From Lachnospiraceae bacterium (GTDB lineage Bacteria; Bacillota; Clostridia; Lachnospirales; Lachnospiraceae): DNA of 64,000 nt. Under the pieces are notes generated by a model, which made no database searches, was not told the origin of the DNA, and saw nothing but the letters and a program-made list of their open reading frames with translations. A program made the position numbers and the translations under genes. The stretch spans positions 1 through 64,000 of the forward strand of contig JAFZQH010000015.1 in NCBI GenBank assembly GCA_017550165.1, in the 5' to 3' direction. Below, piece after piece: positions 48,470 through 54,271 of this stretch (position 1 is its first letter; the number at the start of each line of letters is the position of its first letter).

Positions 48470-49219
48470 TTAATATTTCGAATATTCTTTAATAATGCTA
48501 TCAAGAACAGTTTTTGCCGGTTCGGCTACTGCATCCCCAATAATCGGTATAGCCTTGACAGCCTGAAGAATAACCGCCTTTGCAATTTCTGACTTTTGAT
48601 CCCTCAGGATTTGTTTTAAATTCTTCTTCCTGTGGATGTATTTTTCACCATCTAAATGATTTTCCTCCAGGATTCTTTGGAGTTCTTCTCTCATTTGTTC
48701 CTTAGTAGCAACATCAAATGCCTCTACCATCAAATCAACAAACACCGGAGGGGTTACAACGATCAGTTGCTTCGTAAGTCTTTCTTCAGAATAACTTCCG
48801 AGCAGATATATTACGTTTTTCAGTTCTGTAAATAATCTCTGATCATAAATGTAAATCTGTACTTTACCGTCAACGAATTCAGCCTTGGGAAGTACATTTT
48901 TAAATGATTCTCTCCACTCATAAGCCTCCCTAGGATACTTCAATTCCATTCGCTCCTTAAACGAGCTTACTCTGTTCTGGGTAATACCAAGAACTCTGGA
49001 AAGCGAGTAGTCACTATAATCCTGCTCCTGAACGTCTTCTGACTGATACAAGCGATTAAGATAAACTGAAAACATGAATAAATCTACTTCTGCCTTTGGG
49101 GTGGTCGCAAAGTTTGTTTTGTAATACATTTCAGCGAGTTTATCAAATGCTTCTGCCTTACTCTTATCATCCGGGAAAAGTACCCTATACCATTCTTCCG
49201 AATCGTACTCTATAAACAC
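48470..49219 (-). CDS. Unknown protein with HTH-like segment, partner of TIR gene
   Basis: 249 residues starting with GTG (AGGTG 6 bases upstream); the next start ATG is far. Not recognised. A segment around residues 68-95 (DYSLSRVLGITQNRVSSFKERM) looks like a helix-turn-helix. A beta-rich middle (YIYDQRLF..LIVVTPPVFVDLMVEAF) and a C-terminal amphipathic/hydrophobic helix (KAVILQAVKAIPIIGDAVA) follow. The last part could associate with membranes or form an oligomer. It is the first gene of the operon with the TIR gene. A sensor or activator of the TIR effector is a plausible role, by inference only. Confidence 0.75.
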   Translation of the reverse strand: MFIEYDSEEWYRVLFPDDKSKAEAFDKLAEMYYKTNFATTPKAEVDLFMFSVYLNRLYQSEDVQEQDYSDYSLSRVLGITQNRVSSFKERMELKYPREAYEWRESFKNVLPKAEFVDGKVQIYIYDQRLFTELKNVIYLLGSYSEERLTKQLIVVTPPVFVDLMVEAFDVATKEQMREELQRILEENHLDGEKYIHRKKNLKQILRDQKSEIAKAVILQAVKAIPIIGDAVAEPAKTVLDSIIKEYSKY

Positions 49220-49304
49220 TCAAATCACCTAATCCTCTCATCAATACAATGGTACTGATTTTAAACATCATAATCTTATGTCGTACGCACATAAACTCAT
49301 GATA

Positions 49305-49310
49305 ATTATA
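49305..49310 (-). promoter_or_regulatory. Extended -10 promoter of the TIR operon
   Basis: A perfect TATAAT preceded by TGG on the minus strand, about 85 bases before the first gene. Its -35 region (49328-49333) lies inside the operator-like sequence at 49321-49355, so a bound regulator would block it. Confidence 0.65.
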
Positions 49311-49320
49311 CCACGTTTCT

Positions 49321-49355
49321 GTCGTATGTGATAGCAATTTGTCAATATAAATAGC
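49321..49355. promoter_or_regulatory. 35-bp operator-like sequence, copy 1
   Basis: Begins GTCGTATGTGATAGCA and ends ATATAAATAGC. It is identical at 30 of 35 positions with 49877-49911 upstream of the double-XRE regulator. It contains two GATAGC/AATAGC sites about two turns apart and overlaps the -35 region of the TIR operon promoter. Confidence 0.6.
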
Positions 49356-49455
49356 ATCCTTTGGCGCATTAATTCCTTGTGTTTTACGAATCGGGATAGA
49401 TTACATCCGAAATTTTTCCAATTATTCTTGAACTCACGGGGCGAATGTGCTATCT

Positions 49456-49461
49456 TATAAT
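49456..49461 (+). promoter_or_regulatory. -10 box of the antitoxin RNA of the first type I locus
   Basis: A perfect TATAAT on the plus strand, 6 bases ahead of the repeated sequence at 49467. A -35 box at the usual distance is poor. Confidence 0.45.
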
Positions 49462-49466
49462 CAAAC

Positions 49467-49546
49467 AAAGGCGCTACCGGTGAATGGTTGGCCAGAATTG
49501 TGTCTAACAAGAGACCGCCACTCCAGCAGATTATTGAGTGGCGGTC
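49467..49546 (+). ncRNA. Predicted antisense antitoxin RNA
   Basis: A transcript of about 80 bases starting near 49467 would run towards the toxin gene and end at the hairpin GACCGCCACTC / GAGTGGCGGTC (49513-49546), which works in both directions. It would overlap the 3' end of the toxin mRNA made from the other strand, the usual plan of a type I antitoxin (TxpA/RatA, Fst). The segment GCTACCGGTGAATGGTTGGCC resembles the 5' leader of the toxin mRNA. Confidence 0.55.
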
Positions 49547-49559
49547 GAATTATTATTTA

Positions 49560-49646
49560 TCATTTATTGCGTCCGATCATGTATCCGACGCTGAAACACC
49601 CTATGCCGAAGCTGAGGATGCCTAAAAACATCTCAATACTGATCAT
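49560..49646 (-). CDS. Small hydrophobic type I toxin-like peptide
   Basis: A 28-residue peptide, too short for ordinary gene calling: Met-Ile-Ser-Ile-Glu, a continuous hydrophobic segment with Gly and Phe, then a basic end GRNK. An AGGAAGG site stands 8 bases ahead of the ATG. One membrane helix with a charged tail is the plan of TxpA/BsrG/Fst toxins, which damage the membrane when over-made. A similar peptide is encoded at 51063-51158. The promoter is at 49762-49790 and a bidirectional terminator at 49513-49546. Confidence 0.7.
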   Translation of the reverse strand: MISIEMFLGILSFGIGCFSVGYMIGRNK

Positions 49647-49761
49647 TGGCAACACCTTCCTATACAGTATTCCGCATTTGCGGTGTCTATATTAACGGAA
49701 GGTCCAGTCCTTCCGGAGAAGGCCAACCACTCACCATTCTTTGGTAGCACCTATGTCTATT

Positions 49762-49790
49762 TTTCTACCATGATTTCCATAAATTGTCAA
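49762..49790 (-). promoter_or_regulatory. Promoter of the first toxin mRNA
   Basis: Minus strand: consensus TTGACA, 17-base spacer ending in TGG (extended -10), TAGAAA. The mRNA would have a leader of about 110 bases, in which GTGCTACC...GTGGTTGGCC can pair with the extreme 3' region. Confidence 0.65.
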
Positions 49791-49876
49791 GTATTTATTT
49801 ACTGTTTTTACATATTATGGCTGCTGTATGATGTGCCATAGATATTATTAATAAATATGCTTCTTTTCAATTCCCG

Positions 49877-49911
49877 TCGTATTTGATAGCATTATGTCAT
49901 TATAGATAGCG
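49877..49911. promoter_or_regulatory. 35-bp operator-like sequence, copy 2
   Basis: Starts GTCGTATTTGATAGCA and ends TATAGATAGC, 31 bases before the start of the double-XRE gene. It matches 49321-49355 at 30 of 35 positions. Autoregulation by the XRE protein is the simplest reading. Confidence 0.6.
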
Positions 49912-49941
49912 TTTTATGACACAATCTTTCCGGGTGATTTT

Positions 49942-50391
49942 ATGAATCCGGAAAGGATTAGATTCTTAAGGGAAAACGAAGAACTGACGCAGGAGCAGAT
50001 GGCAAAGATCCTTGGTTGCAAGAGGTCTGCTTATTCTTTATGGGAGATCGACAAGAATACAATCCCGCTGCACTATCTTAACAAAATGTCTAATGCTTTC
50101 TATATCAACATTGATTATCTGGCTTTCCTGTCCGATGAAATGCGGGTTGAGTTTAATAAGAACGATATTGACCGGATAGAGCTGGGACGCAGGATCCGCC
50201 TTGCAAGACTGGCTAATAAGTTCTCTCAGGAGAAGCTTGCGGCAAAGCTCAACACCGCTCATTCTGTCATCAGTGCATATGAGTCCGGGAAGACCGCCGT
50301 TCCGACCCTGTTTATGATCGAGATCGCACGGATAACCGGGAATACACTTAACTGGTTTTTAAATAAAGAAATCTCTTTGAAGGATCAATAA
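49942..50391 (+). CDS. Tandem XRE-family HTH regulator
   Basis: 149 residues with two Cro/C1-type helix-turn-helix domains: the first at about 3-58 (LTQEQMAKILGCKRSAYSLWE), the second at about 80-140 (FSQEKLAAKLNTAHSVISAYE). No sensor domain or other motif is present. It is divergent from the TIR operon, with a type I toxin locus between them, and a shared operator-like sequence lies before both. It probably represses itself and the TIR operon. Whether a signal relieves the repression is unknown. Confidence 0.87.
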   Translation: MNPERIRFLRENEELTQEQMAKILGCKRSAYSLWEIDKNTIPLHYLNKMSNAFYINIDYLAFLSDEMRVEFNKNDIDRIELGRRIRLARLANKFSQEKLAAKLNTAHSVISAYESGKTAVPTLFMIEIARITGNTLNWFLNKEISLKDQ

Positions 50392-50417
50392 AAACGCCAC
50401 CAGAGTGCGGTGATATC

Positions 50418-50446
50418 TTGACAAATAATCCTAGAGCGAATACCAT
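50418..50446 (+). promoter_or_regulatory. Promoter of the orphan antitoxin RNA
   Basis: Consensus TTGACA, 17-base spacer, TACCAT on the plus strand. Transcription would start near 50453, at the repeated segment beginning AAAGGCGCTACCGG. Confidence 0.65.
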
Positions 50447-50454
50447 AAAACCAT

Positions 50455-50565
50455 AAAGGCGCTACCGGTAAATGGTTGGCCGAGTTTATGGTTAAGAGAC
50501 CGCCACGTCAGCTGATTATTGAGTGGCGGTCAAATTATTTGTTATCATTTATTGCGTCCGATCAT
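50455..50565. pseudogene. Truncated type I toxin locus with intact antitoxin half
   Basis: This is a direct repeat of 49467-49580. The antitoxin region, bidirectional hairpin (GACCGCCAC / GTGGCGGTC, 50498-50531) and the last six codons of the toxin (MIGRNK, stop at 50545-50547, minus strand) are kept. The repeat stops at 50565; the rest of the toxin gene, its ribosome site and promoter are missing, and the foldback element begins 15 bases further on. The antitoxin promoter at 50418-50446 is still in place, so an orphan antisense RNA may be made. Confidence 0.65.
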
Positions 50566-50580
50566 AGTAGTGTATGTCTT

Positions 50581-50809
50581 GCGGCAAGGGAGTATTATGT
50601 ATGCCGGCCTACTTTGTGCAGGGCAATAGAATCTCCCGCTATCCCGTGCTACCCACAGCGTATCCGAGCCCGGATGGCGAGGAAGTCGGACACAAGCCAT
50701 GGATGGCGATTGTCCGACGCTAGCGTCACATATACATCACTAAACGGGATAGAGTGGAGATTCCTTGCCCGGAGCACGTAGGCCGGAATGCATAAGACTC
50801 TCCTGCCGC
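50581..50809 (+). repeat. Long foldback element with conserved structured core, copy 2
   Basis: Outer arms 50581-50635 and 50757-50809 pair over about 53 bases. Inside, CTATCCCGT (50639-50647) pairs perfectly with ACGGGATAG (50744-50752). The core has ACCCACAGCG, a hairpin ATCCG / CGGAT, the long hairpin GTCGGACA / TGTCCGAC enclosing GCCATGGATGGC, and a small GACGC / GCGTC palindrome. The core matches copy 1 (40291-40548, opposite strand) while arm and stem sequences differ and still pair. It interrupts the cluster of type I toxin loci. Confidence 0.8.
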
Positions 50810-50844
50810 AGGCTCACATGCGTAATAAAGCAGATAGTTAGAAA

Positions 50845-50873
50845 AGACCGCCACTTCAGCTTGAGTGACAGTC
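50845..50873. repeat. Relic of a type I locus terminator hairpin
   Basis: GACCGCCACTTCAGC followed by TTGAGTGACAGTC resembles the bidirectional hairpins at 49513-49546 and 50498-50531 but with two mismatches in the stem. No toxin frame is left beside it. Confidence 0.45.
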
Positions 50874-50975
50874 GAAATCGTTTTTACAGAGCACGAAAGA
50901 GGACATGTAAGGGCCTGGTGCTATCCATAAATAGGAATAATTTTTAAATATTGTATTTATAGAATCTGTATTTCG

Positions 50976-50984
50976 TGTTAATAT
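50976..50984 (+). promoter_or_regulatory. Extended -10 promoter of the second toxin mRNA
   Basis: TGTTAATAT on the plus strand is an extended -10 box; the upstream -35 is poor. Transcription would start near 50991, giving a leader of about 70 bases. Confidence 0.5.
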
Positions 50985-51062
50985 ATTCAACAAGCTGCCG
51001 CATGCGGTAAGTGGTTAGCCGAAACACTATCCCGGTTTGTGGGAGAAATGTGGAGGGGGGTG

Positions 51063-51158
51063 ATGCCAATGGACGTAATTGAATTGATTACTGTTCTTGG
51101 ATATACCCTGACTGTGTTCAGTCTGGGTATTTGCTTAGGCAGATACACAAAAAAATAA
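51063..51158 (+). CDS. Small hydrophobic type I toxin-like peptide, second locus
   Basis: A peptide of 31 residues (29 from the internal ATG at 51069), starting 6 bases after GGAGG in a G-rich ribosome site. It has an acidic start (MDVIEL), one hydrophobic stretch, and a basic end GRYTKK, the plan of holin-like type I toxins (TxpA/BsrG/Fst). It is related to the peptide at 49560-49646. Leader sequence AGCTGCCG...GGTTAGCC (50994-51021) is complementary to the 3' end (51203-51222), so the mRNA can circularise by base pairing. A convergent antitoxin RNA is predicted from the other strand. Confidence 0.7.
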   Translation: MPMDVIELITVLGYTLTVFSLGICLGRYTKK

Positions 51159-51235
51159 CCACTTCCCAGTCCGAAGTGGTTACCAAAAAATAAACACTAA
51201 AGGCTGACCGCTTACTCGGCAGCTCTTTTTTATGA
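51157..51235 (-). ncRNA. Predicted antisense antitoxin RNA, second locus
   Basis: The minus-strand promoter at 51240-51268 would start a transcript near 51233 that runs to a terminator made of AACCACTTC / GAAGTGGTT (51157-51181) followed by seven T residues on the minus strand. The RNA of about 80 bases overlaps the 3' untranslated part of the toxin mRNA and stops at its stop codon. Confidence 0.65.
51202..51231 (+). terminator. Terminator of the second toxin mRNA
   Basis: GGCTG and CGGCAGC can form a short stem followed by CTTTTTT on the plus strand. The same segment is the part complementary to the 5' leader, so pairing choices compete. Confidence 0.5.
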
Positions 51236-51239
51236 CTAT

Positions 51240-51268
51240 ATAGTATTCTTAATAGGATTATATGTCAA
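51240..51268 (-). promoter_or_regulatory. Promoter of the second antitoxin RNA
   Basis: Minus strand: consensus TTGACA, exact 17-base spacer, TACTAT. It is the best promoter match in this region, consistent with abundant antitoxin. Confidence 0.7.
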
Positions 51269-51297
51269 GCCCTTAGCGCGATAGCGGTCGGATTATT

Positions 51298-51759
51298 TTA
51301 CCCGGTGACTTCCCTTAACCGTGTCTTCAGGGTTCGGTATCTTTCATATTTTTCAGCCATCAACAAATGAACTGAGCGGAACTGTTCTACACTGTTTGCG
51401 TAATCCAATGGCTTGCCTTCAAACTGTTCACATGTAAGGTCGAACTTACAGTCGCCCACTACATTGTAACAATGATAGAATCCGCCGGGGCACAAGATGC
51501 CGTAGACTTTTCCGCCGAAGATGTCCTGGGCCAGGAATGCCGTGACTGCACATTGCCCCAGGGTCATGTTATCCTTTGTCCATCTGCTCCTCATCCTGGG
51601 AGCGCATGTCTCCGGACACCAGGCCTTAGTCAGTGCATCGTAAAGATCTCTGGGATTCCCGATCCCTTTGTATATTCGATTGATAGGGGCAATATCAGCG
51701 TTTTGCCAGCCCCAAAACCTGTATTCTTTCATATTTTCCTTATTCTTTATATTGCTCAT
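51298..51759 (-). CDS. YunG-like protein
   Basis: 153 residues (or 144 if started at the ATG at 51732, which has AAGGA just ahead). The segment WCPETCAPRMRSRWTKDNMTLGQCAVTAFLAQD with a Cys, a later HCYN and a DLT..QF region matches the YunG family of Bacillus, whose function is not established. The Cys and His suggest a cysteine-hydrolase-like fold, but this is unproven. The start overlaps the end of maf by 20 bases, so translation is probably coupled. Confidence 0.75.
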   Translation of the reverse strand: MSNIKNKENMKEYRFWGWQNADIAPINRIYKGIGNPRDLYDALTKAWCPETCAPRMRSRWTKDNMTLGQCAVTAFLAQDIFGGKVYGILCPGGFYHCYNVVGDCKFDLTCEQFEGKPLDYANSVEQFRSVHLLMAEKYERYRTLKTRLREVTG

Positions 51760-52333
51760 CTTTTATCCCGGCGATCCTTTTCATAAGCGCCTCCACGGGA
51801 AGGCCCACCACATTGTTGTAGTCTCCGATAGTTTCTTCCACCAGGCGTCTGCCCAAGCCTTGAATACCGTAGGCTCCGGCTTTGTCATTGGGCTCATCTG
51901 TGGCTATATATTCTTCTATCTCCTGATCCGAAAGGCTTCGGAACTTTACCTTCGTACATTCTGAAAATGTTTCATTGATCTTCCCGTCCGGAGAGATCAG
52001 GGCCACTCCGGTATATACCTCATGCTCTCTGCCCGAAAGAGCCCTGAGCATCGAAAATGCGTCCGCCTTGTCTTTCGGTTTCCCAAGGATCTTCCCGTCA
52101 AGGACAACAACTGTATCCGCTCCGATAACAATCGTCTTATCCCGTCTTTTATCTTTTTCATTTTCGGCTACCCAGGAAGCCTTCCGGCTCGCCAAAGACA
52201 TTACCGTCTCTTCAGCAGTCAGGGCCGGGTCTATTACTTCCTCACATTCAGCCGGGATCACCTCGAACTCCAAGCCGGCCTTTTCCATTAGTTCTTTTCT
52301 TCTGGGTGATCCACTGGCCAGTATGACCTTCAT
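51740..52333 (-). CDS. maf: Maf-type nucleoside triphosphate pyrophosphatase
   Basis: Start chosen at the ATG at 52333 behind AAGGAAT; a longer frame upstream is unlikely. 197 residues. The motif ILASGSPRRKELM at the N-terminus and GADTVVVLDGKILGKP are the Maf signatures. It hydrolyses non-canonical or pyrimidine nucleoside triphosphates to keep nucleotide pools clean and is linked to septum formation. It lies 5 bases downstream of the CDF transporter gene. Confidence 0.93.
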   Translation of the reverse strand: MKVILASGSPRRKELMEKAGLEFEVIPAECEEVIDPALTAEETVMSLASRKASWVAENEKDKRRDKTIVIGADTVVVLDGKILGKPKDKADAFSMLRALSGREHEVYTGVALISPDGKINETFSECTKVKFRSLSDQEIEEYIATDEPNDKAGAYGIQGLGRRLVEETIGDYNNVVGLPVEALMKRIAGIKDEQYKE

Positions 52334-52338
52334 CACTC

Positions 52339-53484
52339 TTATTCCTTCCTTTCCCTGCATATCTCCCCGAAGTCCATATCCATGGCAACCGCGAATGTAT
52401 ACTCCGGATATTTTCCCTTTAATTCTTCAAGTATCTCATTAAAGACCGCCTGGCGGCTTGGTGCATCAAAACTTAAGACAACATCGAAACGGACGGCATT
52501 ATCCTTTTTGTTGAAATAAAATCCGTGGCTCTGCCTTACATACTCATGGGCCAATACACATCTGCCGATCTCTTCCTTTAGTTTCATAACCTCGGGGTCT
52601 TTTGTATTTACAGAGTAAACGCCCACTGCCGTAAGAAGCACCCGATGCTTTGTGTAGACCTCGACCATTATTTCCCTTGTAAGCTCATCAAGCCTTGTAA
52701 GAGAACAGTTGTCGTCCAGCTCGATATGGATGGAACCGTTATAGGTGTCGGGTCCGTAATTATGAAGTATAAGATCATACGCTCCCTTCACCTCAGGAAA
52801 TGAACGTACTGTTTTCTTAATGGCCTGCAGCAGTTCAACATCACCGGGCTCTCCCAGTAGCTTTGATACTGTCTCGGAAAGCATTTCAAATCCGGCTTTG
52901 ATTATAATTAATGAAATAATAGCTCCGAGATAAGCTTCCAGTGATACATGCATGAATGTAAAGATCAAGGCCGCCACAAGAGTTGCAGAAGATATTACCG
53001 AATCAAGCAGGGCATCTTTTCCGGAGTTGACCAGTGAATCGGAATTAACCTTGTCTCCCATCCGTTTTACATACAAGCCCAGAACGATCTTTACAAGGAC
53101 TGCTATCCCCACCATAACCAGTGATATGATCGAATAGTCCGGTGCCTCCGGATGGATTATGGCCTTAACGGATTCCACAAGGGATGTGATGCCGGCATAA
53201 AAAACGATGATTGCAATGATCAGGGAACTGAAATATTCGATCCTGCCGTATCCGAAGGGGTGTTTTTTGTCCGCTTCGCGCCCGGCCAGCTTTGCCCCTA
53301 TTATGGTGATAACAGAACTCAGGGCATCCGACAGGTTATTTACAGCGTCAAGGATGATCGCGATGGAATTACTGAGTAAGCCTATAATTGCTTTAACGAT
53401 GACCAAAAACACATTGGCAGCGATCCCGACCACGCTTGTCCTTATTATGAGTTTCTCACGATCCTTCACTTCATCATTTGGCAT
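52339..53484 (-). CDS. Cation diffusion facilitator family metal exporter
   Basis: Start chosen at the ATG at 53484 with GGGGG 7 bases upstream; an ATG two codons earlier is too close to that site. 381 residues. Six membrane segments (about 20-210) carry the metal site DAVNNLSDAL in helix 2 and DALLDSVISS in helix 5; Asp/Asn here rather than His/Asp suggests manganese or iron over zinc, by inference. A C-terminal cytoplasmic domain of the CDF type follows, with an additional extension of about 90 residues. Confidence 0.9.
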   Translation of the reverse strand: MPNDEVKDREKLIIRTSVVGIAANVFLVIVKAIIGLLSNSIAIILDAVNNLSDALSSVITIIGAKLAGREADKKHPFGYGRIEYFSSLIIAIIVFYAGITSLVESVKAIIHPEAPDYSIISLVMVGIAVLVKIVLGLYVKRMGDKVNSDSLVNSGKDALLDSVISSATLVAALIFTFMHVSLEAYLGAIISLIIIKAGFEMLSETVSKLLGEPGDVELLQAIKKTVRSFPEVKGAYDLILHNYGPDTYNGSIHIELDDNCSLTRLDELTREIMVEVYTKHRVLLTAVGVYSVNTKDPEVMKLKEEIGRCVLAHEYVRQSHGFYFNKKDNAVRFDVVLSFDAPSRQAVFNEILEELKGKYPEYTFAVAMDMDFGEICRERKE

Positions 53485-53642
53485 ATTCATCCCCCCATAA
53501 TCTTTTAAGATGTAAACAACATCATAATATCATATTCTGTCTTTTATTGCTTAAGCATATTCCGATTATCGCCGATATTATCTTAGAAAAGGACTTCTGC
53601 GCAAAAATGGATTTTGAAAGCGATAAAACTCCATGAAAGGAC

Positions 53643-54251
53643 GTGAAGTACTTGACTATCTCTGATATTTCAACAAAGTATAACATCACCGCCGCATCTT
53701 TTAATGCTCGCATCGCTGATGAAACCTCTGATAATGAAAATGATTTCAAGAGTATGTTCCTGGCTCAGAAACAGCAGCTGGGTGAGAAGATCCTCTCAGG
53801 AGACACTACGCCTAAGTTCTCCATCGGGGCGCAGGAATACTCTAATGATGAGTGGAATACACTGATGCGGCGCATCGACATCGCCATCGACTCCGACGAT
53901 AATTCATCGATCATTGACTACCTAAAGGGTAATGATCGGAACTGCCCATACTCCGCTCTGGCCAAGGACGGGATCATTGAATACAACGGCGTGTTTTTTA
54001 CATGTGATTATGACAACAATACAATTTGTCTCGGAAGCATGGCCGAAGGTGAAGATATCATAACCGTTAATCTTCCCAGCGGCGGCACTTTAAAGATCAA
54101 TGCAGACAATGTAGATCAGATTTCAAGGTGTGCCGGGATGTTCACTCCGGAAGATTTGGACGCAATCCTCCGAGCCATTCATGAGCATGAGCACACTAAA
54201 AACAAAGAATTCCAGGTTAAAGATGAAATAAGCGCTGCCCTTTTGGGGTAG
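53643..54251 (+). CDS. Unknown 202-residue protein
   Basis: Not recognised. The frame starts with GTG at 53643 (or TTG at 53652, which has AAAGGA at a better distance). No signal peptide or membrane segment. The N-terminal part is polar and helical (SFNARIADE...), a Glu-Trp-containing segment SNDEWNTLMRRIDIAI is repeated in spirit in other Lachnospiraceae cytoplasmic proteins, a beta-rich middle (NGVFFTCDYDNNTICLG) and a helical C-terminus rich in His/Glu (HEHEHTKNKE) follow. It has its own terminator at 54232-54267. Confidence 0.7.
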   Translation: MKYLTISDISTKYNITAASFNARIADETSDNENDFKSMFLAQKQQLGEKILSGDTTPKFSIGAQEYSNDEWNTLMRRIDIAIDSDDNSSIIDYLKGNDRNCPYSALAKDGIIEYNGVFFTCDYDNNTICLGSMAEGEDIITVNLPSGGTLKINADNVDQISRCAGMFTPEDLDAILRAIHEHEHTKNKEFQVKDEISAALLG

Positions 54252-54267
54252 CGCCTATTTGTTTTTT
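54232..54267 (+). terminator. Terminator overlapping the stop of the 53.6-kb gene
   Basis: GCGCTGCCC / GGGTAGCGC (one G-U pair) with a 5-base loop, then a T-rich run ending in TTTTTT. The stop codon TAG is inside the stem. Confidence 0.75.
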
Positions 54268-54271
54268 CCCA

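Noticed and set aside
49268-49510. 80-residue open frame on the minus strand
   Set aside because: It covers the TIR promoter, the operator and the antitoxin region, and shows no family signature or ribosome site.
50476-50781. 101-residue open frame on the plus strand
   Set aside because: It runs from the truncated toxin locus through the foldback element and has no ribosome site; its similarity to the frame at 40333-40572 comes from the shared element core.
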